Shown: positions 1-12,131, counted from the stretch's first letter. The stretch is DNA of 64,000 bases from Epinephelus fuscoguttatus (GCF_011397635.1 NC_064757.1:35191839-35255838), one strand, 5' to 3'. Notes: generated by a model from the sequence alone, not told the origin. Numbers and translations: made by a program.

Positions 1-245
1 TGTGGAATTAAGTACTCATGTGAGTACACTGTGCAACAGCAGCTGGAAGTAAAAGTGTAGTGGAAGTATTGTTGGTGCAACGCTGCCCCCATGTGGCTGA
101 AATTATGTACTTCATTCACATGTATAAGTGCAGTGAACATTCATGAAGCAATAATAATTGGTTACCACTGATGGTAGACACACCAACATGATTAAATGGT
201 AAACTTATTAATGAAGGTTTACAGACATATAAAAATAAGAATATG

Positions 246-495
246 TTAAAGGAACAGTGCGCCCCAGAATCAAAAATACATATTTTACTTCTTACATGTA
301 GCGCCATTTATTTACGTAGATTATTTTGGTGTGACTTGCTGAGTGTTGGAGATATTGGCTGAACAGATGTCTGCCTTCTCTCCAATATGTGCCTCGATGG
401 CACTCGGCTTGTGGTGCTCAAAGCGCCAAAATAAATACATTTTAAAAACTCAAAGGAAAAATATGTATTTTTTGATTCTGGGGTGAACTTTGACA
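246..495. repeat. Short TIR repeat (MITE-like)
   Basis: The left end reads toward 'cgccccagaatcaaaaatac' and the right end carries its near reverse complement, 'ttttttgattctggggtgaa', giving a foldback of about 250 bp. The same left-end type recurs at about 18249 ('caccccaaaatcacaaatac'). No coding capacity is seen. This is probably a non-autonomous DNA element; the family is not assigned. Confidence 0.6.
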
Positions 496-1071
496 TTAGG
501 CTAAACAAGAGTAGATAAAAAGACATTCATCAGACAGGTTAGGCTGTATTAGGCAGTTCTACTGTAATATTCAGTAGCAGGCTGTGAAGACAGGACGTAA
601 AGGGCGAGTTCAAACCAATAAAACAAAGAAACACCTTTTCCTTTTTAGCTCTAGTTGTATCTAACCATGAAGATAGCTTTGGCATTATTTGCCCAGGGGT
701 CAAGATATCAGTTCTGTAATTTCTGCTGTTGCCACAGTAAAATCGAGGTGAAATGAATTTTGTTTGTTGTGCTCACAGCATTGAAAATTAGATTTAAAAA
801 ACTCTGTGTAATTCACTGAACATGAAGTTACAGTGAAACCTGTTTAAGGTGTGGTCTGTGAAATAATGGATTTTTTTTTTTTAGGCCACTTACTCTGCAA
901 ACGCAACACTGACACATCATCACCTAAAAACTGGCAGTTGCTTATGTACATATTAAGAGGATACAGAAACACATGAGCGTTTATTTGGGAGAAAAAAAAA
1001 AAAGAATAGGAGTCCATGATACTCCATTTGGCTCCGTTTCGGACTCAACCAACTTCCAAAGGAAAATGTGG

Positions 1072-1347
1072 CTTAAAGATAAAAAACATCGACTGACCAG
1101 CTCACTCAGCATTAAAGTCCACAGTACAGTACAGGAAGGCGGTCCAAAAATGCATCGGAGGGCTCTGACGGTAGTTAAAAATCCTTTATTAACACATGGA
1201 CAACCAATGCGTTTCGACAAGATAGTCTTCATCAGGGTTCAGGATTTTTAACTACAGTCAGAATGCGTCCGATGCATTTTTGGACCGCCTACTTTTATGA
1301 TGAACTTTTACACTGAGTGAGCTGGTCAGTTGTTTTTTATCTTTAAG
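1072..1347. repeat. Foldback element with about 110-bp arms
   Basis: The left arm, about 1072-1184, and the right arm, about 1242-1347, are imperfect reverse complements. Shared blocks include 'ggcggtccaaaaatgcatcg', 'gaccagctcactcag' and 'agttaaaaatcc'. The loop of about 57 bp contains 'aatgcgtttcgacaagatag' followed by 'cttcatcaggg'. Short frames inside it are by-products of the palindrome. Confidence 0.75.
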
Positions 1348-1608
1348 TGACTCTTTTCCTAATTCTTGAGGAGCATACAATGAATTTATCAGAGCTATTA
1401 TTGTAGTGAGGATGAATAAAAACAGTGAAGTTGTGAGCTGTAAATCCAAAACAGAAAGCTTTCCTTTGCCTCTGTTGTATCAGGGGCAGAAGCAGAAAAC
1501 TCAAAGGCGGATACTTTAAAACCTAGACAACTTTAGAAAAATATGGCTAGATATAACTTAAGATTGGTGAACCCCCCTTCATTAATGCCAACGCTGGCGT
1601 CTTCTCTC

Positions 1609-4600
1609 TTATTTGGTCGTCATGGAAACTCCCTTCTTGACCCAGGCGTTGCTGTTGAGCAGAGAGAGCATGAAGCGAGCCACGTCTCCTCTTGCCACAG
1701 AGCTGCCCACAGGGTGACCACTGCTGTCAGGCACAAAGTATCCCTCATGGGTCAGAAACTCCTGAGCTGTGGAGGACACGGAGAGGAAAAAACTGGGAGT
1801 CAGAGGTCATTACAACAACAACTTTTTCATTTGGTCTTTAAAGGAATAGTTTCGATTTTGGGAGTGAGGTTGTGTGAAGTACTTACTTTCATACTGACTG
1901 TATAAAAACATTTTTCTCACATGCCTCCACGTGAACTTGTGCAGTAAAATTCAAGTCTCATTTATCTAGTTGTATGTTCAGTACTCCAGCCCTTTCTGAC
2001 AGGGAACTGAACTTGAACTGAAACTTATCTGTGCTCTCGTTAAAGCCAGACTCGCGTCACATAAACAGCAATTTTACCTCGCTGAACACAAGAGCTGCTG
2101 GTCTACTGCTGTGTTATTGTGTGACTTTGATGAATCCGAACTCACCCTTTAAAACACAAAGAAGGGCTCAGAAAGGGCTTTCCACATGAGACTTGTGTGG
2201 GAGTTTGTTGACGGATGTTTTGACATAGTTTTGCGGATGGCTATGACTCCAACTCATGAAGAATTTCCTCTGTTTTTGTGTCATGCGAGAGAAACATTTT
2301 CTTCACAAATTCATTGTTACACAGGGTGAGTTATTGATGATTTGGTGAGATATTCCTTTGAGTACAGTGCTTGTAAAGTAAAAGGCACAAAACAGTGTAC
2401 CCTTTATGGAAACATGCTGACACCTCAAGGGAAGGATGAGCATTAACACAAAAAAGGTCCTTTCATTTGATTAAATGCTGCATAAAGTAATGACAGTGCA
2501 TGAGCTTAAACTATGTCAAACTAGACCCAGAGGGCTTCTTCAGGGCTTTACACAATGAAGCTCTGCTGTTCTTGGTGTCGTCACCCTCGCTCTGACAGCC
2601 TTCTATTTTCGTTAGCTCTTAAGTCTGTTCATAGATTTGTTGCTACCCCTCTTACGCAACTGCTTGTCTGCTTTTTACCTGAGGCGGGCAGGTTCTTGAG
2701 ACCAGGTGGGCGAACCACAGTCCAGTTAATGTCGCTGGTCTTCTGCAGAAACTGCTCCATCTCATGCATGTTGGTGAGGATGCTTCGGATCATCGGCAGC
2801 AGGAGGAAGCGGATGAGATACGATGACTGCGTTCCAGAGTTAGCTAACAACAAGAGACAAAAAAATACAGCGAAATTATTCTCTTCAACCTCTCACAATT
2901 CATCAAAAATGTGCAAGGAACAAAACTTGACCAGCTTTAATGTTATACATACATCCATTTGTGCTAATATTAAATAAAAATAAAAAGTGTATAAACTTAG
3001 TCCACTGATAAAGATTGTGAAGTATTGTTTAAACTCCAGGAAAATACATAAATTGGTAAATGAAATTAGCTGAAAAGGTAGCTGTAAATGTTTGATTGAA
3101 AGCCACAGACTCCTAGTTGACATCTGAAAGTCGTGATAAGTTATTTCGAGAAGATGTTGGTTCACCAAGAGTAATTTATATCGACACAAAACAACTCTAA
3201 GAGCACCCAAAATTGCAATGTAAGAGCATAAGAACAATCAGGTGGACTTCTTCCATCAACAAATCATAAGAGACCCCACAGACGACATCATCACGTGTGC
3301 TGCACTCACAGTCAGTGTACCAGGAGGTCATGGTGATGATCCTGTTGACCCGCACCTCTCGCATGGCGTTCACCATAGCGTTCATGGACTGAGAGTAGCC
3401 CGTTACCGGCGAGAAAAAGGAGATTGAGAAGCCAAGGCAGGACATGATGACATCCTGTCCTTTAAAGTGAGGCTTCAGACTGTCTGCTGAGAAAATATCA
3501 GCTTCCACCACCTGAAAGCAGCAGACAGGGAAACACAAATATATATATGTATATTTATTTATTAACACAGATCACAAACAGTGCATAATCATCAGTTTGT
3601 GATCACACACAAGTATTTTTTATTCATTTAAGGGCTCAAGATTGAGGCATTTTATTGATGTATTTTAGCACATGATGCATTTCAAATTGCAGGATTTATA
3701 ATTGATTTATTTTCATAAAGAATGAATAGTTAGTCTGTGGCATTCAGCCCCAGGCCAACCGTTTCTGCTGGAGACTACACTAAGAAAATCTTTACAAATT
3801 GGTCATAAATGCAGAGTCTCGTTAAAAAATAAGTTTTATCCAATTTAACCTTAACTGACCTGAGACATTAAGAAAATAACTAGATAAGGGAATTCCCATA
3901 TTTTCCCATTTATCATGTGATCCTGCTGATGGATTTATTTAAAGCTCTGTCTTTTAGCATTTCCACCTTGCCCATTTTTATCCCAGGTTTGCTTTTTATA
4001 TTCTCAAGATAAGTGTCAGCTCAACACAGTCTCACATAAAGACCCCAGCTGGCCACCAACGTAATTAAAAGTTGATACCTGGTTGTTTTTAAGTTTGTGA
4101 GTGTTGCTAAGTCACTAAAATCCAACTTCTTCCAAATGTCTCATGCCAATGTCATCTTGACGTGAAATAACAATATTTAGTCGTAAGGTATGAAGTACAA
4201 ATCCCAACACCTGCACAATGAGTTAATGGTAAAATGAAATGAAATTCTAACGTCATTTGACATTTAAAGTATCTTAACCCTGATTTTAATTCCAACCAAA
4301 ATTTAACATCTGTCTAACGTAACAGTCCAAAGCCTTTCTGATGTCATTTTGACATCCAGTGCCAACTGGAATGTGAAATGGATACGACCTCTTGATGCAT
4401 TATGTGGCGGTGGGCATGAAATGTGCCAGTGCAAAGTCTTTTAACGGTCACAACTTGGTTTGGAGAACAAAAAAAAATACTTGGTTAGGCCGAAGAAGAT
4501 GTTGTGGTTTTGGCTAAAATATTACATACGAGATGTAAGTGATGAAAACATACGTACTTATAAAATCTGTTAAGTCCTGTATCTACGATGACTTTTGGTT

Positions 4601-7600
4601 TCACATGGGACAGTCTATGTTTGTTTGTTTTTTTTGCCTTTATTAGAACAGTCATGAAAGCATGAAACGGGGAGAGAGGGCCGGGATGACGTGCAGTGGA
4701 CGACTGCAGGCTGGAATTGAACCTGCAGCAAGGACATTGCCTCAGTATGTGGGACGCTTGCTCTACCCACTAAGCCACCAGGCACTTCTCACTCTTTACA
4801 CTTAATTCCTATGTCCACCATGATGAAAGATCCTCACTGACTTTGCACTGGCATTGTTTCATGTTGCCAGCAGGTAATTTTAACACATTTTGTTGCCCAC
4901 CACCACGTAATGCATTGTTAAGATTTTGTGTCCATTTCACATATTTCTTTGAGATCGGGCTGGTCAGAAGATTTCTAGTCCTTGCTGCTGTTTCGGTAGA
5001 AGCTACCTTCCCCCAGCTCCCAATAACGGCCTTTTTACTTGCTTTCAATACAAATATCTGTCGCTTTCCATCACACTTTCTTGAGGTAAAGTACAATATA
5101 ACACTTAAATCCTAATATTTGTTTTAGCACTTTACATACAGTTTCCCAAAACACAATTCAAATGATGCTCTCTCTGCATTTCACTTTGGGTGTGAGCACT
5201 ACATTTTGTAACAAAAGTTACTCAAACAGAGGAAAAAAGGTGCATTTGTTGGGGCGACTTTCAGCTGCAAACTAATACATATTTTGTGGAGTATTTACAG
5301 GATGGTGTATGTGTACAGCACACTGCCACTGTTCATCGCACTGATCGAAAATGTTACCCCGTGCAGCAGTGTGACTCATTAAAGTGTTATTAATAGAGCG
5401 CAATAATGGAGCTCTTTGGCACAGAGGAATAAAATTTATCAGCTGATACTTGATACTCTTTTGCTCAGAAACATAAAGAGTACTCAAGGTTTTACCTCAT
5501 ACAACCCTCATTTGGACACAATAAAACATACATTATGAGACTGATCTTTGAACCCACCACGCAGAGAGCAGCAAAGACAGCACAACACAAACACAGTGTT
5601 ACATTACCTTGAGATTATCATGATGCACGGTGAGTTTTCCTGGGTTCCTGACGATGGCAGTGACTGTGTGGCCCTGCTGCAGCGCCTGGTTGACCAGATA
5701 CTGTCCAGTCTGCCCAGTGGCTCCCAGCACGGCGATCTTCATACTCAGACTCTGACAAACACACACACACACACACACAGAGAGCTCACTCAGGGCTGAA
5801 GCTTATCACTGGACGACGTGGTGAATGCTCTGACCTCTCTACTGACTGACGTCAACTAACTGTGGGGAGTTCCCTCCCTGTTCGCAAGTGTAAAAAATGA
5901 TGACCATGGTGAATCTAAAAAGCTCGCCCTGAGGAATTTAGGTTTGTCATATGATGGGTTTTATGTTAAAAATGTAGATTAGTGCTACACAGAATCCTTG
6001 TCTATACATTGGACACTAATACAGGAAAAATCTAAAGAAGTTAAATCATGGACAATGAAGAAAACCTGTGGGAGTTTTGCAACACTTTAAATTTGGGTGC
6101 CAACTAATGACTGTTTGAAAAAAGCCAGAGTATAGTGAAATATGCCCGCACAAGTTAAAGATGGCATCTTGAAATAACTTACTCAAATCCAATTCAAGAG
6201 TTAGGTTGGTCTTTTTCAGCCTGGACACTATTTCCCATGTTTTTGTGACAGAATGATAAATGGGAACAAATTCTGAAACTGGTCCAGTACTGAGAAAAAA
6301 CGCTGCAGCTGGCAGCTGCGATACAGGCTGCAATGTAACTACTTGGGGCATGTTCACACTGCCAGTTTATGTCTACTACAACTGCTTTTGCCACTGACAG
6401 GCTGAGATTGTTATTAGATATGTCTGACAACATTACAGAAAGGATCCCTACAGACAACGGCCTTTATGTTAAAGAGTAAGATTCTCTTTGTTTAACCAGA
6501 AACAGCCCTAAAACCGGCATTGCCAATTCCACCAGAAAACGCACAAAAGCTGTCTTGGTTTGTCTTTCCACTGTTCCAACAATCACTAACTGGTCTGACT
6601 GAAATAAAACCTAAATTCACCCAGTTAGATGTGAAAATATGCTGGCTATCTATCCATGGCCATTTTTGTCCGCTAATCCGAAGCTGGGCGCATTTGCAGC
6701 AGGTTGAGCAAACTTTCCAGATGTCCCCCTCCCAACTCTGTATATGCTAAAATTACTATTTATTTAAATGGAGTTTGGTGTGTTTAGTGATACTGGACCA
6801 GTCATAAAAATGTGTTATTCTTATTAGTTACTAGGACAAAAAAGCATTGGAAAATGGATGCAAATTGAACATTTGAGAGCTTGGATACATAAAATATTTG
6901 GCAATTTTTGCTCAATAAATCATTTAAAACAGTTATTAGATCACCAAATTGGTGCAGATTATTTTTTGTGTCACTTACTACAGGTGCAGGAATGCAACCT
7001 GCTATTATTTGCAAGATGACTGATACATCTTTAAATACCAGTACAAACATTACAAAAGAATTATCTTTTTATGACGCAAACAGTTTAGTAACAGGCAGAT
7101 GAAGACCTCTATCTGATGACGCAAGAGGAACAAACACTGGGAGTCTTTGTTGAATCCAACTGCGTCGAATGGATTATTACTGCAGGAGTGGAGGATGACG
7201 AGCTTGCTGGTCAGATGCTCTAAAGATATTTATCAGATAAAGTTGAACTTTATCTGATAAATTGATTGCGTTCAACATGGAGCCACGTCCTGCACTGTAA
7301 CAGCAGCTGTGCAAAGACTTACAAGAATTTGCTGTAATTATTGTTTTTTGGCAGAGTTTTACTTTCCATTTTATGTCATTCTTTTAAAAGCCTATCCCAG
7401 CTGACGTTGAACGGGAGGCAGGGTACACTGTGGACAGATCACCAGACTATCACAGGGCTGACACAGAGAGACAGACAACCATTCATGCTCACATTCACAC
7501 CTACGGACAATTTAGAGTCACCAGTTAACCTGCATGTCTTTGGACTGTGGGAGGAAGCCAGAGTACCCAGAGAAAACCACCACCACCGTGCCGCCCCCTC

Positions 7601-10235
7601 ATTTATATGTTCTTTTTATATTTTATCTTCATGCCTTTTTATGTTTTATGTAAAGTACGTTGCGTTTCCTTGTTGTTAAAGGTTCAATACAAATAAACTT
7701 AATATGTGACTGAATCCTGGTGAAAGCAGGTGGCATGTTACATATTTTAAAAAGTCTCATTTATAGATGACAGAATTAAAAATACATGATCAGATAAAGC
7801 TACAGTCAATCATGTAAATGGTGCATTAAGACCATCTTTACCATATTTAGAGTAGTTGTGTACAAATTCAAAACATGCAATTGCATTCTATAATAATTAA
7901 ATTCCTTTAAAAATCTCCATGATTCAACTTTGAAACAATATAGTATGTTTAATAGCTCTGCTGTAATACTCTTGTAAATATTAACTTGAGTTTCAACGTT
8001 AACTAAGCAAATGTAAACCTTTGAACTACTAGTTAATGCTGATATGCAAGTGCAAGAAACTACTTAGGACAAACAGCAGTACTATTACTTCTTCAAAGAA
8101 ATTATGTTAATCAACTTTCCCACTTGTTGCTCCTCTTTTGTCAGTCACAGGAATTCAGTTCTAATATGTGGTTGTAAACCTAAACTTAGACAGTATAGTC
8201 TCATGGATATAGTCTTACATGTGCTACACCAAACCTTGCATGCCCTTTGATCTCAAAGGGTCAAAGGTCACTTGATACTCCACTACAACTCCTGGCATTT
8301 ACAACACGCCAGTTCCCAGAGAAAAAAAAAAGTATGTGATACTTGAACAAGGTAAAGAATGATTCCCATTTTATATAACTGCTGTTTCACTGACTCCCTA
8401 AGGCACATCCTGTCCTGTAAAATTTGTCAGATCAATGTAGAAATGATTTGCTTGGATGATGATATAAGGCTGGAAGTGACTCTGATGTGTAATTAACTAA
8501 GTAGCATGAAGTAAAAGGAAAGGAAACAGTGATGCTGTTATGAAAATTAAATAACCTAAAGCAAGTTTGACTTCAGCAGCTACCAGTGCCACCCCACTTT
8601 TACCTCATACCTACCAATACAGCAGTAGACTATGAAAGCACACATACAGAATTAAGTGAGAGTCCTAAAAACCTCTGACATTTTAAAAAGGATAAAACAC
8701 CAGCATGGAAAATGAATTAGTACTGAAAGTATGTGAACTTTCTATGACGATAAGGCTGACTTCACTTTGGTTCTGCACGGACAACAATACCATACTGTTA
8801 GGACATTCTTAGGTCTTTAAATACAGGGACTGGATCAAAGTTTAAAGTTTTTACATGCAGTTAAATCCTTGTTTAGCTCACTTGTTTAATGCTTGTGGAC
8901 ACTGGCCAACTTTTGATAATGATCAGTAGAGAATCAGGAAGTGCTGTTTCCCCGTCCAACTTACGTATTCATATTGCTTTATAAACACAGAAGCCATATA
9001 CAAATTAAGAATGACAAAGGCTCACATTTGTCACTGTAGGGTCAATGATTATGCCAACTTTTAAAACAGACAAGCTACATATTGTAAAGTTTATGTGCCC
9101 AGTGCCCTCAGCTCAATATCCTTCTAATATGACTCATCAAAGAGATAAATTGTCAGGCTCCGTCATATCTTAGAGAGCTCATAGTGCCGTATTATCCCAC
9201 CAGAACACTGCGCTCTGAGAACGCAGAGTTACTCGTGGTCCCTAAAGTCTCCAAAAGTAGATCAGGAGCCAGAGCCTTCAGCTATCAGGCTCCTCTCCTG
9301 TGGAATCATCTTCCTGTTGCGGTCCGGGAGGCAGACACCGTCTCCACATTTAAGACTAGACTTAAGACTTTCCTCTTTCTACCGTTTTTTTCCCCCCCGT
9401 TAAAGTTTTTTTTGGGGGGGAGTTTTTCCTTATCCGCTGTGAGGGTCCTAAGGACAGAGGGATGTCGTATGCTGTAAAGCCCTGTGAGGCAAACTGTGAT
9501 TTGTGATATTGGGCTTTATAAATAAAACTGATTGATTGGATTGATTGGTATATATTACCACCAATGTTTTTCTCAATGTCAAATGTTCAGTGTATATTTC
9601 TCTGGGTCAGTGTGTGGAAATCACCCACCAACAGCTGATGTTATAATACTTGAATACCTCTCATTTATAGGCTAGACTGTTTGTTGATTTTAGACATTGA
9701 TCTGCATTTGAAACATCCATATAACCTCGTTATTTTGCATTTTTAATCATGAGGTTAGCCCTCAGCAATTTCTTATAATGTAAGTTTATATCAAGAGACA
9801 CAGGACCCTGGGATCATACATGATGCCATATTAAGTTAAATTCACATTTCACTGTAACTGTTTAAACAAAACCTGAGCATTGTGACTAACCTTAATAAAA
9901 TTAGGATTTAAAGCAGCACTGTTGCAAGTAGATGGCATTTATTTTAAGTGCCTAATGAACTGGCAACTGCGTGGTGACCTAACATACTGAACTTGATATG
10001 ACTCCCAGTTCAACCAGGCTGCACCAATGTTTTCGCCAATTTCAAACTCGCACCTTTGATAAAACGTGTTTATTTATCCAGCAAGCGGAGAAACATACGT
10101 TTTTCTCACATTTCCCCAAAGCATGACAGTTCGGCGTTAATTATTATTCACATAAAAGAGAGGACAGCACGTTTATAGCTGTCAGGAAGTTCTGGCTAGC
10201 TAATAAACAAACATTAGATAACTCACCTCCGCCAT
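1609..10235 (-). CDS. BLVRB-like NAD(P)H-dependent reductase, 225 aa, 5 coding exons
   Basis: Coding exons on the minus strand: 10235-10227, 5751-5608, 3511-3310, 2843-2679, 1766-1609 (678 nt including stop). All junctions are GT/AG and in frame. The protein is a single Rossmann-fold NAD(P)-binding domain: the dinucleotide motif GATGQTG is at residues 13-19, and Ser114 in 'TMTSWY' aligns with BLVRB Ser111. The C-terminal part has 'WTVVRPPGL' near 159-167. The nearest family I recognise is biliverdin reductase B / NADPH-flavin reductase (206 aa in human), a cytosolic enzyme reducing flavins or biliverdin. Divergence is large, and Gly166 sits where BLVRB has His153, so the substrate is unknown. 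Exon 1 encodes only Met-Ala-Glu; a second in-frame Met (residue 7) in exon 2 begins the usual BLVRB-type N-terminus. The gene is divergent from ppef2. Exon structure is confident; the exact orthologue name is not. Confidence 0.85.
1838..2365. repeat. Interspersed TIR repeat in the reductase's last intron
   Basis: It starts 'aaaggaatagtttcgatttt' and ends 'gagttattgatgatttggtg' plus 'agatattccttt', so the ends are inverted copies of one another. Internal blocks such as 'gtgcagtaaaattcaagtct' recur in the elements at 22284-23435 and 30380-30690, which marks a multicopy family in this window. No coding capacity is seen. Confidence 0.65.
4621..4785 (-). mobile_element. tRNA-derived SINE
   Basis: Read on the minus strand from 4785, the head resembles a tRNA: an A-box-like 'TGGCTTAGTGG' and a B-box-like 'GGTTCAATTCC' lie about 45 bases apart. 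The tail ends in 'aataaaggcaaaaaaaacaa', an A-rich 3' end. The copy lies in the reductase intron between exons 2 and 3. It is a SINE rather than a tRNA gene because the acceptor stem does not close and a long unrelated tail follows. Confidence 0.8.
5756..5779. repeat. (CA)n microsatellite at the exon 2 acceptor
   Basis: About a dozen CA units sit immediately upstream, in transcription sense, of the reductase exon 2 acceptor at 5752/5753. The repeat therefore replaces part of the polypyrimidine tract with a (GT)n run. Confidence 0.9.
6040..6810. repeat. Probable interspersed repeat in reductase intron 1
   Basis: The block resembles dispersed fish repeat DNA, for example 'ttattagatatgtctgacaa' followed by 'cattacagaaaggatccc'. 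Short inverted copies of 'ctggtccagta' occur at about 6275 and 6790. Several short frames cross it but none resembles a known protein. Boundaries are approximate. Confidence 0.4.
7388..7585 (-). repeat. Dispersed repeat copy, related to 36190-36735
   Basis: The block 'cctatcccagctgacgttga' through 'cagactatcacagggctgac' to 'gtctttggactgtgggagga' matches a second copy starting at about 36190. The family is very common in fish genomes and its other end carries a tRNA-like head. Here the copy is truncated and intronic. Strand is chosen only because the shared tail lies toward the right on plus. Confidence 0.65.
9150..9545 (+). mobile_element. 3' end of an L2/CR1-type LINE
   Basis: The frame from about 9184 encodes the C-terminal tail typical of L2/CR1-like ORF2 proteins ('SYQAPLLWNHLPVAVREAD' followed by 'TFKTRLKTFLF'). 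Downstream is the 3'UTR with 'tgggctttataaataaaact' and a simple GATTGATT-type tail. The element is 5'-truncated, as expected for target-primed insertion. It lies in reductase intron 1, antisense to that gene. A shorter related tail fragment lies at 21717-21785 on the opposite strand. Confidence 0.75.
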
Positions 10236-10414
10236 ACTTGTCCAGAGAGTGAGGCGTTCAAGAGTGGTAGCGTTCAAGTATGTTTGTAAAGCAATAGTTT
10301 TTGAAAGGTTGTTCAGTTTATACATTTATAATAGATTAAAATTGCGTTTTGATGACACGAAGGATGATTGATTACATTTCAAGTACGTTTCTAAGCGACT
10401 GAAAACTTCATCCA

Positions 10415-10796
10415 AAAATATATATTTTAACGTGAAATTAGCACCCAGCTAACCCGTTAGTTAGCATACATGTAGCTATGCTATCTGATAAGCCGTTCCT
10501 CAGAGAATTAGCTAACTGCTAATCAGTGACAATGAATTTGTTCATCATTTAAAAACAACCCAAATTAGATGGTTACAGCGTCTTTAATTTAATATAACGT
10601 AAAAAAAACGTATATTTTAAGGCGAAATTAGCACCCAGCTAAACCGTTGGTTAACATGCATATACCTGTACCTATGCTAACTGATTAGCCGTTCCCCAGA
10701 AAATTAGCTAACTGCTAATCAGTGACAATTCATTTGTTCATCAATTAAAAATAACCCAAATTAGATGGTTACAGCTTCTCAAATTTAATGTAATGT
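10415..10796. repeat. Two-copy tandem duplication, unit about 190 bp
   Basis: Unit 1 (about 10415-10606) and unit 2 (about 10607-10796) share 'gaaattagcacccagcta', 'ttagctaactgctaatcagt' and 'caaattagatggttacagc' in the same order and orientation, offset 190-197 bp. The copies have drifted by several substitutions and a small indel near 10665. The duplication lies 180-560 bp upstream of the reductase start codon. Confidence 0.9.
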
Positions 10797-11167
10797 TTTC
10801 TTGCTTCTCATTGTTTCATATCAAGTTGAAATCTATTTTGTTTTTGTCTCTTTGTCAGAAAAAATGATAATATGAAGACCAAACTCTGGACTCTGGTAAC
10901 CTTTGATGTGCATTTATTAGCATATTTTTAGACAAATATTTAATAGATTTATCAACTTTTTAAAAAGCAATCCACAATTACTGATGACTTCCATATTTAC
11001 CTACTGATACCTGTGTGTTTCAGAGATTTACTGTATGGAGTAACTTTGAGTAATCAATTATCACTTTTTATTGGGTTTTCATTGGGAGAAACATTTGAGG
11101 GGTAAAAAGACACAAAAAGATAAATAACTGACCACCAAAATGACAAAAACACAAGCATACATAAGTT

Positions 11168-12131
11168 GAAGGAACTGTGTAAGATTTAGGGTGAAATAGT
11201 GGCATCTACCGTGAGGATTTTGGATGGCAACCAGCTAAAACTTCTCCACATTAGAGTTACTTCAGTGTTCATTGTTAAGGAGGTTTTTACCAGGAGCCAA
11301 ATTATCCGCAGAGGTCTCTTTGACTCCAAAACAAGAGGACCAAGTGATGAAAGAAACAGTAAAAGCACTAAATAAAGCAGTTTAATGTTAAAAGGCAGTG
11401 TTTCTCTGACGCTGTTTGGCATGATGCACACAGGCTGCTTGCCCAGCATCTGCTATGACTGCTGATTACCTAATGTGTGCTCATCTTACCTCTGAACCAG
11501 ACATTCAGAAGGTTTTTACCGGGAGCTGTATTATCTGCAGAGGCCTCCTCCTCTCCAAAACAAACACAACAGGCGATTTAAACCATTAAAAATGCTGAAT
11601 ACATCAGTCATGTTACAAATCTGTTTCCCCGACACTATTTGGGATGTCAGAGAAGGACTGCCATCCCAGCACCTTCTAATCTGTGCTCACCTTTTTTTCT
11701 GTGTAAGATGCAGATGTTCAGCAGGTTTTTACCAGGAGCCACATTGTCTTCCTCTCCAAGACAAACAGACACAATTATTTAAACTGGTAGAAACACTTAA
11801 TAAAGCATTTTTACATTCAAAAAAAAAAAATCACTGTTTTTCCAACAATGTCATTGCGGAGGGGCTTCAAACTACAGTGGCCGACGTGAAAACGGCCTAT
11901 GTAGAGCCAGTGTTTGCTTTGCCTGTTCTGGGCCACTGTAGAAAGGTGGTGGCTCAACATGGCAGGCTTCCTAGACAAGGACCCACTTTCTGTGTCAGCA
12001 GCTCTTTATAAGGTAACAAAAACACAACAATTCTTATTCTCAGTTGATTATGCACTAAAGAAAACGTACTTACTATTTAAATTAAATTTCTGCCATTATA
12101 TCCCCCTAAATTCTACACACTGGGCCTTTAA
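11168..12131. repeat. Long-TIR dispersed element with internal triplication
   Basis: The left end 'gtgtaagatttagggtgaaa' and the right end 'ccccctaaattctacacact' are inverted relatives. The right arm resembles a common fish repeat. The interior contains three diverged direct copies of a unit beginning 'aggtttttaccaggagcc' at 11281, about 11510 and about 11723 (period roughly 213-229 bp). No transposase is visible, so it is probably a non-autonomous DNA transposon. Confidence 0.65.

Larger units (their letters stand above)
1..1608. other. Flanking DNA beyond the 3' end of the reductase gene
   Basis: No convincing coding exon is visible. The stretch holds a short TIR repeat (about 246-495), a foldback element (1072-1347) and unremarkable AT-rich DNA. 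The end nearest 1609 probably includes the 3'UTR of the minus-strand reductase gene, but I could not fix its polyadenylation site. Confidence 0.6.

Noticed and set aside
973..1251. Overlapping frames of 92 and 83 codons on opposite strands
   Set aside because: They lie in the foldback element at 1072-1347 and follow from its palindromic sequence.
2555..2977. 140-codon plus-strand frame
   Set aside because: Antisense to the reductase exon 2679-2843; the minus-strand exon has splice sites and family similarity.
4700..4785. Possible tRNA gene on minus
   Set aside because: A- and B-box-like motifs are present but no acceptor stem closes and a SINE tail follows.
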